Assembly (NCBI RefSeq): GCF_022554085.1
Contig: NZ_JAKFYR010000003.1
Span: forward strand, 124,001 to 188,000
Reading direction: 5' to 3'
DNA: 64,000 nucleotides
Source: Rhodococcus sp. CH91
GTDB lineage: Bacteria > Actinomycetota > Actinomycetes > Mycobacteriales > Mycobacteriaceae
The notes beneath the pieces were generated by a model, which saw only the letters and a list, made by a program, of their open reading frames with translations, was not told the origin of the DNA and made no database searches. Each line of letters starts with the position of its first letter. Within the stretch, counting starts at the first letter, position 1. Below are positions 8,807 through 17,058 of this stretch, piece by piece. The translations under genes were made by a program, and so were the position numbers.

Positions 8807-9712
8807 TCAGGACGAGGCGGGAACCTCGAGGGGGGCGACGACCTGCGGCACAGCGTCGGCGGTGATCGCCATGATGTCCCCGATCCGCTCGGCCACGGTG
8901 TCGACCGTCAGATCGGGGTCGTGGATGCCTACCGTGTTGACCAGAGCGAGACGATTGACGATGCCGCCGGCCACGTTGAACACCTCACCGGTGACGGTGC
9001 AGTCCGGATGGACCAGGTACGCAGCGACCGGAGCGACGTGCTCGGGACGCAACTGCGTGCGCATGTACTCCATCACCTCGGGCGAGAGGGTGTCCGCGGA
9101 CGCCTCGGCCATCCGGGTACCCGCACCGGGCGCGATGGCGTTGACCTTCACCCCCGATGCCAGCCCTTCGACCGCCAGGTTGCGGGTAAGGCCGAACAGC
9201 GCGCCCTTCGATCCGCCGTAATGCGACATGTCGGGATTACCGAGCATCGCCTGGGAAATGGTGTTGACCACGCGGCCGGCCGGTGACTTCAGCAGGTGCG
9301 GCCATGCCGCCCGGCACAACCGGAGCGCACCGAAGTAGTGGACATCGAGGTGACGCTGGTACTCCTCGTAGGGAACCTCGTCGAACGGCGCCGTGCGCAC
9401 GATGCCCGCGTTGTTGATGACGGCGTCGAGCCGGCCGAATTCCGCCAGGGCGATGTCGACGAGGGCATTGGCGCCTTCCTCCGTAGCGACGTCGGCGGCA
9501 CATGCGACGGCACGTCCACCCGCCGCGGTGATCGCCGCGACGACCTCCGCTGCCGGGTCGTCTCCGTCGATCCCGGAGCCGTCGATCGTGGCACCGAGAT
9601 CACCGACGACCACGGCGGCACCACGCGCGGCCAGCAGTTCGGCGTGAGCGCGGCCGATTCCGCGACCTGCTCCGGTGATGACGACCACGCGGTCGTTGAA
9701 ATCCAATGTCAT
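8807..9712 (-). CDS. SDR family oxidoreductase
   Basis: 301-residue short-chain dehydrogenase resembling the dehydrogenase part of 17-beta-HSD type 4. It has the cofactor motif TGAGRGIGRAHA near residue 14, NNAG near residue 100, a catalytic serine in TISQA, and YGGSKGA with the catalytic Tyr and Lys. A 42-bp gap separates it from the P450, in the same operon, so it probably oxidises the alcohol made by the P450. The C-terminal extension after the core is longer than in minimal 250-residue SDRs. Confidence 0.9.
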   Translation of the reverse strand: MTLDFNDRVVVITGAGRGIGRAHAELLAARGAAVVVGDLGATIDGSGIDGDDPAAEVVAAITAAGGRAVACAADVATEEGANALVDIALAEFGRLDAVINNAGIVRTAPFDEVPYEEYQRHLDVHYFGALRLCRAAWPHLLKSPAGRVVNTISQAMLGNPDMSHYGGSKGALFGLTRNLAVEGLASGVKVNAIAPGAGTRMAEASADTLSPEVMEYMRTQLRPEHVAPVAAYLVHPDCTVTGEVFNVAGGIVNRLALVNTVGIHDPDLTVDTVAERIGDIMAITADAVPQVVAPLEVPASS

Positions 9713-9746
9713 GGCTTGTCCTCGAATGTGGTGGGAAGAATCGGAA

Positions 9747-10694
9747 TCAGGGGCGGGTGTCGCCGCCGCTCACGGAAACGTCGGCAGCCCAGATGGTTCC
9801 CAGTGCTTCTCGTGCGGACTTCTCGAAGTCGAAAACCTCGACCCCGACCGTCATGTAGAGCGTGGTGCGGTCGGGACCACCGAGCATGCAGGCCGAGGCG
9901 ACGCCGTTCTCGAGCGGGACCGGAACGGCGTCCGTCATGCCGTCCTCGGTGAAGCGGGCCACGTAACCGCTGCCGGGCATCGCCGCCCACACGCCACCCT
10001 CGGCGTCGAGTCCGATTCCGTCGGGAAGGAACGGGCAGGCGGCGAACGGACGAGGATTGGACAGTGATCCATCGGCGGCACGGTCGATGACCGTCAGTCT
10101 CTGCGCCGTCACCTCTGCGGTGAAGACCTTCGTTCCGTCGGCGCTGATGGTAATACCGTTGGCGCACATGAGCGGGCCGACCTGATCTGCGGTGGATACG
10201 GTCCCGTCGGGCTCGACGACGATGATCGGGGACGCCACCGGCTCGGCACCGGCGAAGAGGTCGAATCCGAGCTGGGTGACGTACGCACGGCCCTCCGCAT
10301 CGACGACCATGTCGTTGATGGCGTCCGGAGCGAACGCCGAGACATCAGCGAGTACCTCGAGGTCGTCGGGGCCCTTCCCGCCGTGAACGAGGACGAGCTT
10401 TTCACGCATGGAGGTGACGATCAGCCGGCCGTCCGGGAGCCATCCGAAACCGCCGAGGTGGATCGGCACGTCGGTCCCTGCACTGCGGCCCGACGCGTCC
10501 ACGACGACCGTCGCGTTGCCGTCGGCGTCGAGGGTTTTCAGTGTCGAGGTGTACATGTCGGTGAACCAGAGGGCGCCGTCGTGCCAGCGCGGGCACTCGG
10601 GCCACGAGAACCCGCTCGCGATCTTGCGGGGTTCGACGATGCGCGCCTTCGCCTCTGCGACAGCGGCGGCGGTGTCGGCAACTACGTTGGTCAT
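9747..10694 (-). CDS. SMP-30/gluconolactonase/LRE family protein
   Basis: 315-residue six-bladed beta-propeller enzyme. Repeated blade motifs are visible (FSWPECPRWHDGALWFTDMY, INDMVVDAEGRAYVTQ, LPDGIGLDAEGGVWAA), including the metal-site Glu in WPEC and the Asn/Asp pairs of the NDM and PDG loops. Family members hydrolyse sugar or alicyclic lactones with a divalent metal. As first gene of the P450 operon it may open a lactone formed by oxidation. A conserved palindrome lies 148 bp upstream (10842-10856). Confidence 0.88.
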   Translation of the reverse strand: MTNVVADTAAAVAEAKARIVEPRKIASGFSWPECPRWHDGALWFTDMYTSTLKTLDADGNATVVVDASGRSAGTDVPIHLGGFGWLPDGRLIVTSMREKLVLVHGGKGPDDLEVLADVSAFAPDAINDMVVDAEGRAYVTQLGFDLFAGAEPVASPIIVVEPDGTVSTADQVGPLMCANGITISADGTKVFTAEVTAQRLTVIDRAADGSLSNPRPFAACPFLPDGIGLDAEGGVWAAMPGSGYVARFTEDGMTDAVPVPLENGVASACMLGGPDRTTLYMTVGVEVFDFEKSAREALGTIWAADVSVSGGDTRP

Positions 10695-10802
10695 GTCGTG
10701 CCTTCCAGTGAGAGAGACCGGGCGCAGGTGTCCACGGTGGTTCTGCCAACGCGACGAGAACGACCCACAGGGCCGTGAACTACGTCACAAATGCGTTCAT
10801 GA

Positions 10803-10817
10803 GGGACCCTAGGTCCC
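10803..10817. promoter_or_regulatory. 15-bp palindrome GGGACC-CTA-GGTCCC
   Basis: Perfect 6-bp arms around a 3-nt centre lie 109 bp upstream of the SMP-30 start, between that gene and the shared regulon motif at 10842. It could be a second regulator site. Confidence 0.4.
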
Positions 10818-10841
10818 GAAAAATCGCCTGTACGGGGTGCA

Positions 10842-10856
10842 TCCCGCTGAGCGGTC
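10842..10856. promoter_or_regulatory. Regulon motif copy 1 (SMP-30/P450 operon)
   Basis: Read on the minus strand as GACCGCTCAGCGGGA, followed by TGCACCCC. It contains the perfect inverted repeat CCGCT-C-AGCGG and the CGGGA half-site shared with the other copies. It lies 148 bp upstream of the SMP-30 start and overlaps the last two bases of the preceding SDR gene. Confidence 0.55.
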
Positions 10857-11667
10857 AGCTTCCTTCCGGGTGCGTCCGGAGCACACTCTTCATCTGTCTG
10901 GCGACGAGATTCGTCGTCCACCGGGGCGCAAGACGGACCAGCCGGTCGAGCAGGTTCGCGTCCTGGCCGATGATCACGCGGAAGCTGCCCTTCTCCATCC
11001 CGGAGACGATCGACTCCGCTGTCCGTTCCGGTGTCGTCGCACGCACTCGGCGACCGCCCGCGTCGATCATCGTGACGCCGGAATTAGTACTGAGATCGGT
11101 GGCGATGTTGCCGGGATAGACCGTGGTGACAGCCACACCGGTGTCCGAGAGTTCCTGGTAGAGACCTTCGCTGAACTGTTTGACGGCTCCCTTGGAGGTG
11201 CTGTAGACGGTCTGCCCGGCAAACGGGACGAGACCCGACAAGCTGGCGATGTTCACCAGCGCGGCTTCCGGCCGCTGCCGGAGTTCGGGCACGAACGCCA
11301 GGCACATGTTGATGACGCCCCAGAGATTGACCTGCAGGACGCGTTCCATCTCACCCCGGTCGAGCTCGAGGACCGGGGCGAACCGGTGGATGACGCCGGC
11401 AACGTTGACCAGTCCGTCGATCCGGCCGTGCTCGGCGATGACGGCCGGCGGCAACGCGTCGACAGCCACCGAATCCGTGACGTCCACGACGTGCAGCGAC
11501 ACGTGACCGGACCGGTCGCCGGCGAGCACCTGCGTTTCGTGCAGCCATTCCTCTTTCCTGTCGACGAGCGCCACCCGAGCTCCCCGATCGAGCAGTGTCA
11601 GCGCCGTCTGTCGTCCGATGCCGTTGCCGGCTCCGGTCACGACGACGACCTTCCCGTCCAGGCGCAT
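10855..11667 (-). CDS. SDR family oxidoreductase
   Basis: 270-residue short-chain dehydrogenase. The start at 11667 (ATG-CGC) follows GAGAAGGAGAAG at good spacing and gives MRLDGKVVVVTGAGNGIG at the N-terminus; an upstream extension to 11760 is unsupported. NVAG stands where most SDRs have NNAG, then a catalytic serine in NIASLSG, then YSTSKGAVK. The C-terminal region is rich in basic and hydrophobic residues. It is the last gene in line with the Liv-type transporter, 124 bp downstream of the ATPase. Confidence 0.9.
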   Translation of the reverse strand: MRLDGKVVVVTGAGNGIGRQTALTLLDRGARVALVDRKEEWLHETQVLAGDRSGHVSLHVVDVTDSVAVDALPPAVIAEHGRIDGLVNVAGVIHRFAPVLELDRGEMERVLQVNLWGVINMCLAFVPELRQRPEAALVNIASLSGLVPFAGQTVYSTSKGAVKQFSEGLYQELSDTGVAVTTVYPGNIATDLSTNSGVTMIDAGGRRVRATTPERTAESIVSGMEKGSFRVIIGQDANLLDRLVRLAPRWTTNLVARQMKSVLRTHPEGS

Positions 11668-11790
11668 GCGATCTTCTCCTTCTCCGATGGCGCACAGCGC
11701 GTCACCGCACGGTCTTCGTCTACCGGACGGATTTCGACGAATGTTCGGAGCCGACCGCACAGCGGGAGACGGAATGCACTCGTCTTCGGA

Positions 11791-12546
11791 TCACGCGCCC
11801 ACCGCTGTCCGTTTCCCTTCCCCGTCGATATCCGGCCCCGAACCCATGTAGGCATGTTCGATCCGGCCGGGATCCGCCGCGAGGGTCGCTGCTGCCTCCG
11901 ACAGCACCACCGACCCGTGCACCAGCACGGCGGCACGGTCGGCGACGTCGAGCGCAAGACGCACATGTTGTTCGACCAGGAGCACCGACATCCCCCGGTC
12001 CTCGACCAACCGCCGAAGCACCGACAGGATCTCGTCGACGATCACCGGGGCGAGGCCCATACTCAATTCGTCGATCAACAGGACCTTGGGCCGCTGCAGA
12101 ATCGCCCGGGCGATGGCGAGCATCTGCTGTTCACCGCCCGAGAGGCGGCCCGCGGCGACACGCAACCTCTTCTCCAGCGCGGGGAAATACTCGAGCACTT
12201 CGTCGACGGCGCCGGAGCGACGACGCCGATCACGGACGGCGAGACGCACATTGTCGGTCGTACTCAGCTCCCGGAACAGGGCACGGTCGTCGGGGACGAG
12301 CACCATCCCCGAACGCACGGCGTCACGGGGCCGGCCCGCGACGACATCGAGTCCGTCCACGATCACCTCACCGCCGAACCGGGGCAGCAACCCCGCGAGA
12401 GAGAGCAACAGCGTGGTCTTCCCGGCTCCGTTGGGACCGAGCAGACAGGTGATCGTCCCCTCTTCCACGCGCAGGTCGACGTCCCGGACACACGGTCGCT
12501 GCGGCAGGTAACCCGTCGAGAGATTCCGAATCGTCAGTCCGCTCAC
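11791..12546 (-). CDS. Branched-chain-amino-acid-type ABC transporter ATP-binding protein (LivF-like)
   Basis: 251-residue ABC ATPase. Walker A GPNGAGKT is at 37-44, followed by the signature LSGGEQQ, Walker B VLLIDELSMGL, and the H-loop in LLVEQHVRLAL; the VEQHV motif is typical of LivF. A GTG start at 12546 overlaps the stop of the fused permease/ATPase gene by four bases. It supplies the second nucleotide-binding domain of the importer. Confidence 0.93.
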   Translation of the reverse strand: MSGLTIRNLSTGYLPQRPCVRDVDLRVEEGTITCLLGPNGAGKTTLLLSLAGLLPRFGGEVIVDGLDVVAGRPRDAVRSGMVLVPDDRALFRELSTTDNVRLAVRDRRRRSGAVDEVLEYFPALEKRLRVAAGRLSGGEQQMLAIARAILQRPKVLLIDELSMGLAPVIVDEILSVLRRLVEDRGMSVLLVEQHVRLALDVADRAAVLVHGSVVLSEAAATLAADPGRIEHAYMGSGPDIDGEGKRTAVGA

Positions 12547-15329
12547 GAGAGCGCCTCCTGGGAGTCATGGGTCGGTTCGGGACTCGCGTCGTGCTCGAGG
12601 TCCGCCCGGTCGAGCGGGAGTCCCAGATACGCGGTGATCACGCGTTCGTCGGCCCGGATCTCCGCCGGTGTGCCGCACGCAATCACTCGCCCCAGATCCA
12701 GGACGACGACGCGATCACAGATCGTGAGGACGAGTTCCATATCGTGGTCGACGAGCAGGATCGACGTACCGGCGTCACGTGCCGCAAGGAGACGCTCGCC
12801 GAGCCAGCGACTCTCGGAACTGTCGAGGCCTGCGGCCGGTTCGTCGAGCAGGGCCACCTTCGGAGCCGCGACCAGCACCCGGGCTATCGACACCAACTGG
12901 CGTCTGCCCTGAGACAACGTCGACACTTCCGCATCCGCAACATCCTCGAGGCCCACCGTGCGCAGGACGGCGTGCACGCGTTCCGCGACTGCCACCGCGG
13001 AGGATTCGGTTCCCCGGGCGGCACCGACGGTCACGTTCTCGACGACCGACAGGTCGTCGTAGAGCTCGACGTCCTGGAAACTGCGACCGAGTCCCCTCCG
13101 GCTGAGTCGGTGCGGCCGGAGATCGCTGACATCCTCGCCGTCCAGGACAACGGTCCCGGTCGCGGGCGCGAAACCGGTAACGGCGTCGATGACGCTGGTC
13201 TTGCCTGCACCGTTCGGGCCGATGAGCCCGACGATCTCCCCGGGACGGACGTCGAAGGAGACTTCCGACACCGCCTGCACTGTTCCGTATTTCACGCCGA
13301 TTCCCTCCACGGACAGCAGCGGTTCGCTCGTCGTGGACGGTGGCAACTGCGGGGCCACGGGTGCGGCCCTCCCGTGGTCCTGCACTCCACCTGCGCGTGA
13401 CTTCCGGATCGCCGGCCACGGGACGCGGAGCAGCCTGCCGGCAATGCCGTCCGGATTGGCCATGATCGTGACGATGAGCAGTATCCCGCTGATCACTGCG
13501 TAATAGTCGCCGATGTGGAGGAATCGGTCGGCGAGCAGGAACAGCAGGCCACCCGGCGCGATGATCCCGGCCAGGACGGCACCGGTGACCGAGGTGATGC
13601 CGGCGATGTACATGATCGCGAACAGGGTGATACCCAGGAACACCGTGAACGGTTCCGGCGTCGCCAGTGTCTGCTGGTACGCCATGAGGGAACCGGCAAG
13701 GCCTGCAAGGAAGGACCCGATGGCGAACGCCGTCAATTTGGTACGGGGGACGTTGATCCCCGATGCCGCAGCAGACCGCTCGTTCGCCCGGACCGCGAGC
13801 ATGTCGGTTCCCAGCCGGCTGCGCCGCAACCGGACGACGCCGAGCGCCGCTGCGGCCAGCACCGCCAGACACATCAAGGCGAACGCAAGGCGTGGATAGC
13901 CCTCCCCTGCCCCGATTCCCAGATCGATCCCGAAGATCCGCGGCGTGTCCACCGGGGCACCCGCGACACCACCGTTGAGTTGCGGGTTCCGGAACCAGAA
14001 GGCTTCGAGGAATACCGCCAGGGCCAGCGTCACCACTGTGAGGGGCAACCCGCGCACCCGAAGGGCCGGCAGGCCGATCACGATACCGATCACCATCGCG
14101 AACAGCGCACCGATGAGCGGTGCGAACGGAAACGGGATTCCGAGATGCGTGTTGAGCACACTGATCGAATACGCGCCCACCCCGGCGAGCGTGAGTTGCG
14201 CCAGCGACACCTGGCCGGTGTAGCCGGTGACCACCACCTGAGACAGTGCGATCACTGCGAAGATGATGCTGGTGATGATTGCGGCGCGATAACTGCCGCC
14301 CGTGAACACGAGGGCGACGACAGCGACCGCGACAGCCAGGAGCGCGGGAACGACGATCCGCTCGGGACGTGGCGCATGGCCCAGCCGCTGGCGGACGATA
14401 CTTCCGCGATCGGGTAGCGGCCGCCCTTTGAACACGAGGAAGACGAGGATCAGCAACAGAGGGATGGCCTCGGCCGTACCTGCGCGCGGGAACCAGTCGA
14501 AGACGGCCTGCAGGTTCGTGGTTTCCGCCTGCAGCGACCCGATCGCGATTCCGGCGACGACGGTCACCCAGATCGAGCGGAAATTGCCCACGAGGGTCGC
14601 AGCGAGTGCCGGAACGATGAACATCGAATAGGCGACAGGATTCAGGGCGACGATCGGCGCGATGAGAATGCCGCCGAGACCCGCGACCACGGAGGACAGC
14701 GCCCAGTTGCCGAAGGCGATCCGATCGGGCGACAGACCCGTCAGATAGGCGCCTTTCTCCGACTCGGCCGCTGCTTCCGTCGCAATCCCGAAGCGGGTGA
14801 ACCGGAACACCAGGGTGGCGACCAGAGCGATCACAACGATGGTCACCGCCAGCCAGATCCGGTCGGTGGGTGCCGGCCGCGAGCCGATGGTGATGCTGTC
14901 GAGCGCGAAGATCGGCTCCACCGCGACGATCTCGGTGCCGGCGCGCAATGCGATCAGTGCTTGCAGCACGATCATGAGCCCGATGGACGCCACGGCTTTG
15001 GCGATCACCGGTGCATGACGAAGCGGCCGGAAGATGAGTGCGTAGAAGAGCACACCGAGCAACGCCGCGATCACGAGCGACAGCGCAATGGCCGGGACCA
15101 CCCCGAGCGGTCCACCGAGGTCGACCGTTCGGGGGAGTCCCGGTATCGGGACCATCAGCTCACCCGTACGCAACAACGCGTAGGTGTAGGCGGTGTAGAG
15201 GGCCACGGCTCCGGTGGCGAAGTTGACGACGCCGGAACTCTTGAACGTCATCACGAGGGCCAGCCCGATGGCTGCGTACACGGCTCCGTTGCCGAGACCC
15301 AGGACGAGATAAGCAAGATGGTCGGTCAT
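12543..15329 (-). CDS. Triple fusion: LivH permease, LivM permease and LivG ATPase
   Basis: 928-residue protein joining three normally separate ABC importer subunits. Roughly residues 1-300 are a LivH-type permease (GLALVMTFKSSGVVNFA, IGLMIVLQAL), about 320-640 a LivM-type permease (VTGYTGQVSLAQLTLAGVGAY, RSRLGTDMLAVRANERSAAASGI), and about 665-905 a LivG-type ATPase (GPNGAGKTS Walker A, LSQGRRQ signature, VALLDEPAAGLD Walker B, VDHDM switch). The linker between permease and ATPase is short and rich in proline and glycine. The LivG signature reads LSQGRRQ rather than LSGGQ. It works with the lipoprotein encoded upstream and the LivF-like ATPase downstream; given its neighbours, the cargo is probably a carboxylated degradation substrate. 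Confidence 0.94.
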   Translation of the reverse strand: MTDHLAYLVLGLGNGAVYAAIGLALVMTFKSSGVVNFATGAVALYTAYTYALLRTGELMVPIPGLPRTVDLGGPLGVVPAIALSLVIAALLGVLFYALIFRPLRHAPVIAKAVASIGLMIVLQALIALRAGTEIVAVEPIFALDSITIGSRPAPTDRIWLAVTIVVIALVATLVFRFTRFGIATEAAAESEKGAYLTGLSPDRIAFGNWALSSVVAGLGGILIAPIVALNPVAYSMFIVPALAATLVGNFRSIWVTVVAGIAIGSLQAETTNLQAVFDWFPRAGTAEAIPLLLILVFLVFKGRPLPDRGSIVRQRLGHAPRPERIVVPALLAVAVAVVALVFTGGSYRAAIITSIIFAVIALSQVVVTGYTGQVSLAQLTLAGVGAYSISVLNTHLGIPFPFAPLIGALFAMVIGIVIGLPALRVRGLPLTVVTLALAVFLEAFWFRNPQLNGGVAGAPVDTPRIFGIDLGIGAGEGYPRLAFALMCLAVLAAAALGVVRLRRSRLGTDMLAVRANERSAAASGINVPRTKLTAFAIGSFLAGLAGSLMAYQQTLATPEPFTVFLGITLFAIMYIAGITSVTGAVLAGIIAPGGLLFLLADRFLHIGDYYAVISGILLIVTIMANPDGIAGRLLRVPWPAIRKSRAGGVQDHGRAAPVAPQLPPSTTSEPLLSVEGIGVKYGTVQAVSEVSFDVRPGEIVGLIGPNGAGKTSVIDAVTGFAPATGTVVLDGEDVSDLRPHRLSRRGLGRSFQDVELYDDLSVVENVTVGAARGTESSAVAVAERVHAVLRTVGLEDVADAEVSTLSQGRRQLVSIARVLVAAPKVALLDEPAAGLDSSESRWLGERLLAARDAGTSILLVDHDMELVLTICDRVVVLDLGRVIACGTPAEIRADERVITAYLGLPLDRADLEHDASPEPTHDSQEALS

Positions 15330-15361
15330 TGTGCGTCCTTGTGAGATTCGAGCCGGTACCG

Positions 15362-16606
15362 TCAGCCCGTGACCGTGAGATCCACAGGAATGCCCTGCTC
15401 GTTGATCTCACCGATCAGCATCTGCGACGAGCAGATCGACGGCATGGCCGGGAAGGCAGTTCCGTTGCAGGTGAAAGCGATGCCGCCGCCTGCCGGCATC
15501 TCGACGTTCTCACTGGCCCGAAGCGCCTCGCGGATCGACGCGGCGTTCACCTCGCCCGTGATGCCCTCCGTCGCGCCGGCAAGAGCCATCACGGTCTGGT
15601 AGCCGGTGGAGCCGTATCCCGTGGGGGAGAGATCGGGGGCGTACTCCGCGAGAATCGAGCGGAACAACACGGTGTCCGGCCGGTCGGACAGCGCGTCGGT
15701 CGCGGTGATTCCGATATTGCCCTTCACATTGTCGATGCCGATGGCCTTGACCACGTTCTCGTCCAGACAGGTGGGGATCAGCACCTTCTTCACGGTCGGT
15801 GCCGTGGTCTGCACTGCCTTCAACACCGAAGTGCAGGTGGCGGCATCACCGATGAAACTGACGCCTTCGGGATCGTTCGCCAGCCCCGAGGTGACGACAG
15901 GGGTCGGATCCGGGATGCCCAGAGCCACCGGAACCACGTCGAGTCGAACTCCGAAGCCTTCGAAGATCGGCTTGCCCATCTGGTCGATCATCGCCGCGAT
16001 TCCGCCGCCGTCGCTGGCGAACATGGTGAACGTCGACATGCCTTCCCGCTGTGCCGCCGTCGCGGCCGCCGTCAGGGTTCCGGGCAGACCGGCGGAGAGC
16101 GAGGCGACATCGGGCGACGTCAACTCGATCGGCGCGACCCCGTTGAGCGTGACGTACGGGATGCCGGCCCCGATGACGATCGGAACGATCGCGGGCCCCA
16201 TGGATGTGCCGGGCGACAGCACGGCTGCCACCTTCTGTTCGACGAATTGATTCGCACAGGCTGTCGCCGAGGTGGGCTCCTCCTGCTGCTTGCAGACGAC
16301 GAGCTCGACCGGACGGCCTGCGAGTCCGCCACCGTTGTTGTTGAGGTACTCGACCGCAGCCTCGGCCCCCTCCCGCATCTCCGGCAGCGATACCGCCGCA
16401 CCGCCCTCCGTCGAGACGAAGCCGATCTTCACCGGCTCGCCGTTCGCCGGTTCGCTCGGCAGTGCGGAGGTGGACGACATGGCCGCCGCTGCCTCGCTCT
16501 GCGGTTCGTCACCGGCACAGGCTGCGGCTCCGAACATTCCGGCAAGCATCAGCGCGCTCGCACCTGCAATCGTCCTGAACTGTCGATTCCGACCGTTCGA
16601 ATTCAT
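15362..16606 (-). CDS. ABC transporter substrate-binding lipoprotein, Liv/HAAT type
   Basis: 414-residue periplasmic-binding-protein type I receptor. The signal peptide ends in a lipobox-like MFGAAAC near residue 30, so it is probably membrane anchored. The mature part begins with an acidic/serine linker and then PVKIGFVSTEGGAAVSLPEM, the usual first strand of Leu/Ile/Val-type receptors. It is the first gene of the leftward importer operon. The start at 16606 follows GAAGGAGTCC. The regulon motif lies 137 bp upstream. Confidence 0.9.
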   Translation of the reverse strand: MNSNGRNRQFRTIAGASALMLAGMFGAAACAGDEPQSEAAAAMSSTSALPSEPANGEPVKIGFVSTEGGAAVSLPEMREGAEAAVEYLNNNGGGLAGRPVELVVCKQQEEPTSATACANQFVEQKVAAVLSPGTSMGPAIVPIVIGAGIPYVTLNGVAPIELTSPDVASLSAGLPGTLTAAATAAQREGMSTFTMFASDGGGIAAMIDQMGKPIFEGFGVRLDVVPVALGIPDPTPVVTSGLANDPEGVSFIGDAATCTSVLKAVQTTAPTVKKVLIPTCLDENVVKAIGIDNVKGNIGITATDALSDRPDTVLFRSILAEYAPDLSPTGYGSTGYQTVMALAGATEGITGEVNAASIREALRASENVEMPAGGGIAFTCNGTAFPAMPSICSSQMLIGEINEQGIPVDLTVTG

Positions 16607-16671
16607 AACTCGGACTCCTTCACACGAGGGGACGCCCGATCCCGTGAGATGCGGGGCACATATTTACGGAT

Positions 16672-16689
16672 AAGTGATCCAAGTCACTT
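16672..16689. promoter_or_regulatory. Inverted repeat AAGTGA-N6-TCACTT
   Basis: Perfect 6-bp arms lie 66 bp upstream of the Liv-type receptor start. It may be an operator overlapping the promoter. It is unrelated to the shared regulon motif. Confidence 0.4.
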
Positions 16690-16742
16690 CCGAGGTGGGC
16701 GGTGAATTATGTGCGGATCTCCGAGCGCAGTGGACGACGATC

Positions 16743-16757
16743 TCCCGTTCAACGGGA
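16743..16757. promoter_or_regulatory. Regulon motif copy 2 (Liv-type importer)
   Basis: TCCCGTTCAACGGGA, a perfect TCCCG-N5-CGGGA palindrome followed by TGC, as in copies 1, 8 and 9. It lies 137 bp upstream of the importer receptor start. Confidence 0.55.
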
Positions 16758-17058
16758 TGCCCTCGGGCAGGCGCGAGCTCGGCCGACGTGCGGACCCACC
16801 CTGTGCCTGACGCGCCTCGTCACGATCGCACTGCAGTACATCGATACACGATTCGTGTTCCCACGGTCCGCTCAGCGGGAACTCGGGGTTCGTTTCTCCG
16901 ACTCCGAGCGCCATCCTCCACGTCGGCGCCGTTCGAGCCGAGATCCGGAGCCGTGGAACGCATATGAGAACTCACGACCGAGCCACTGCGAATCGTAGGA
17001 GCACTCTGCCCGGCGTGAACCACCTCGGGTGCAGGGCCCGGACGACATGAGGAAAACG

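Larger units (their letters stand above)
16607..17058. other. 452-bp intergenic region between importer operon and sensor kinase
   Basis: It carries the inverted repeat AAGTGA-N6-TCACTT (16672-16689) close to the importer gene, the perfect TCCCG-N5-CGGGA palindrome (16743-16757), and the sensor-kinase leader with GAGGAAAA ahead of the ATG at 17059. No convincing gene was seen here. Confidence 0.6.

Noticed and set aside
8793-8832. TTCCGCTCAG...CGGGA resembling a regulon site
   Set aside because: It overlaps the end of the SDR coding sequence and the half-sites are 12 bases too far apart.
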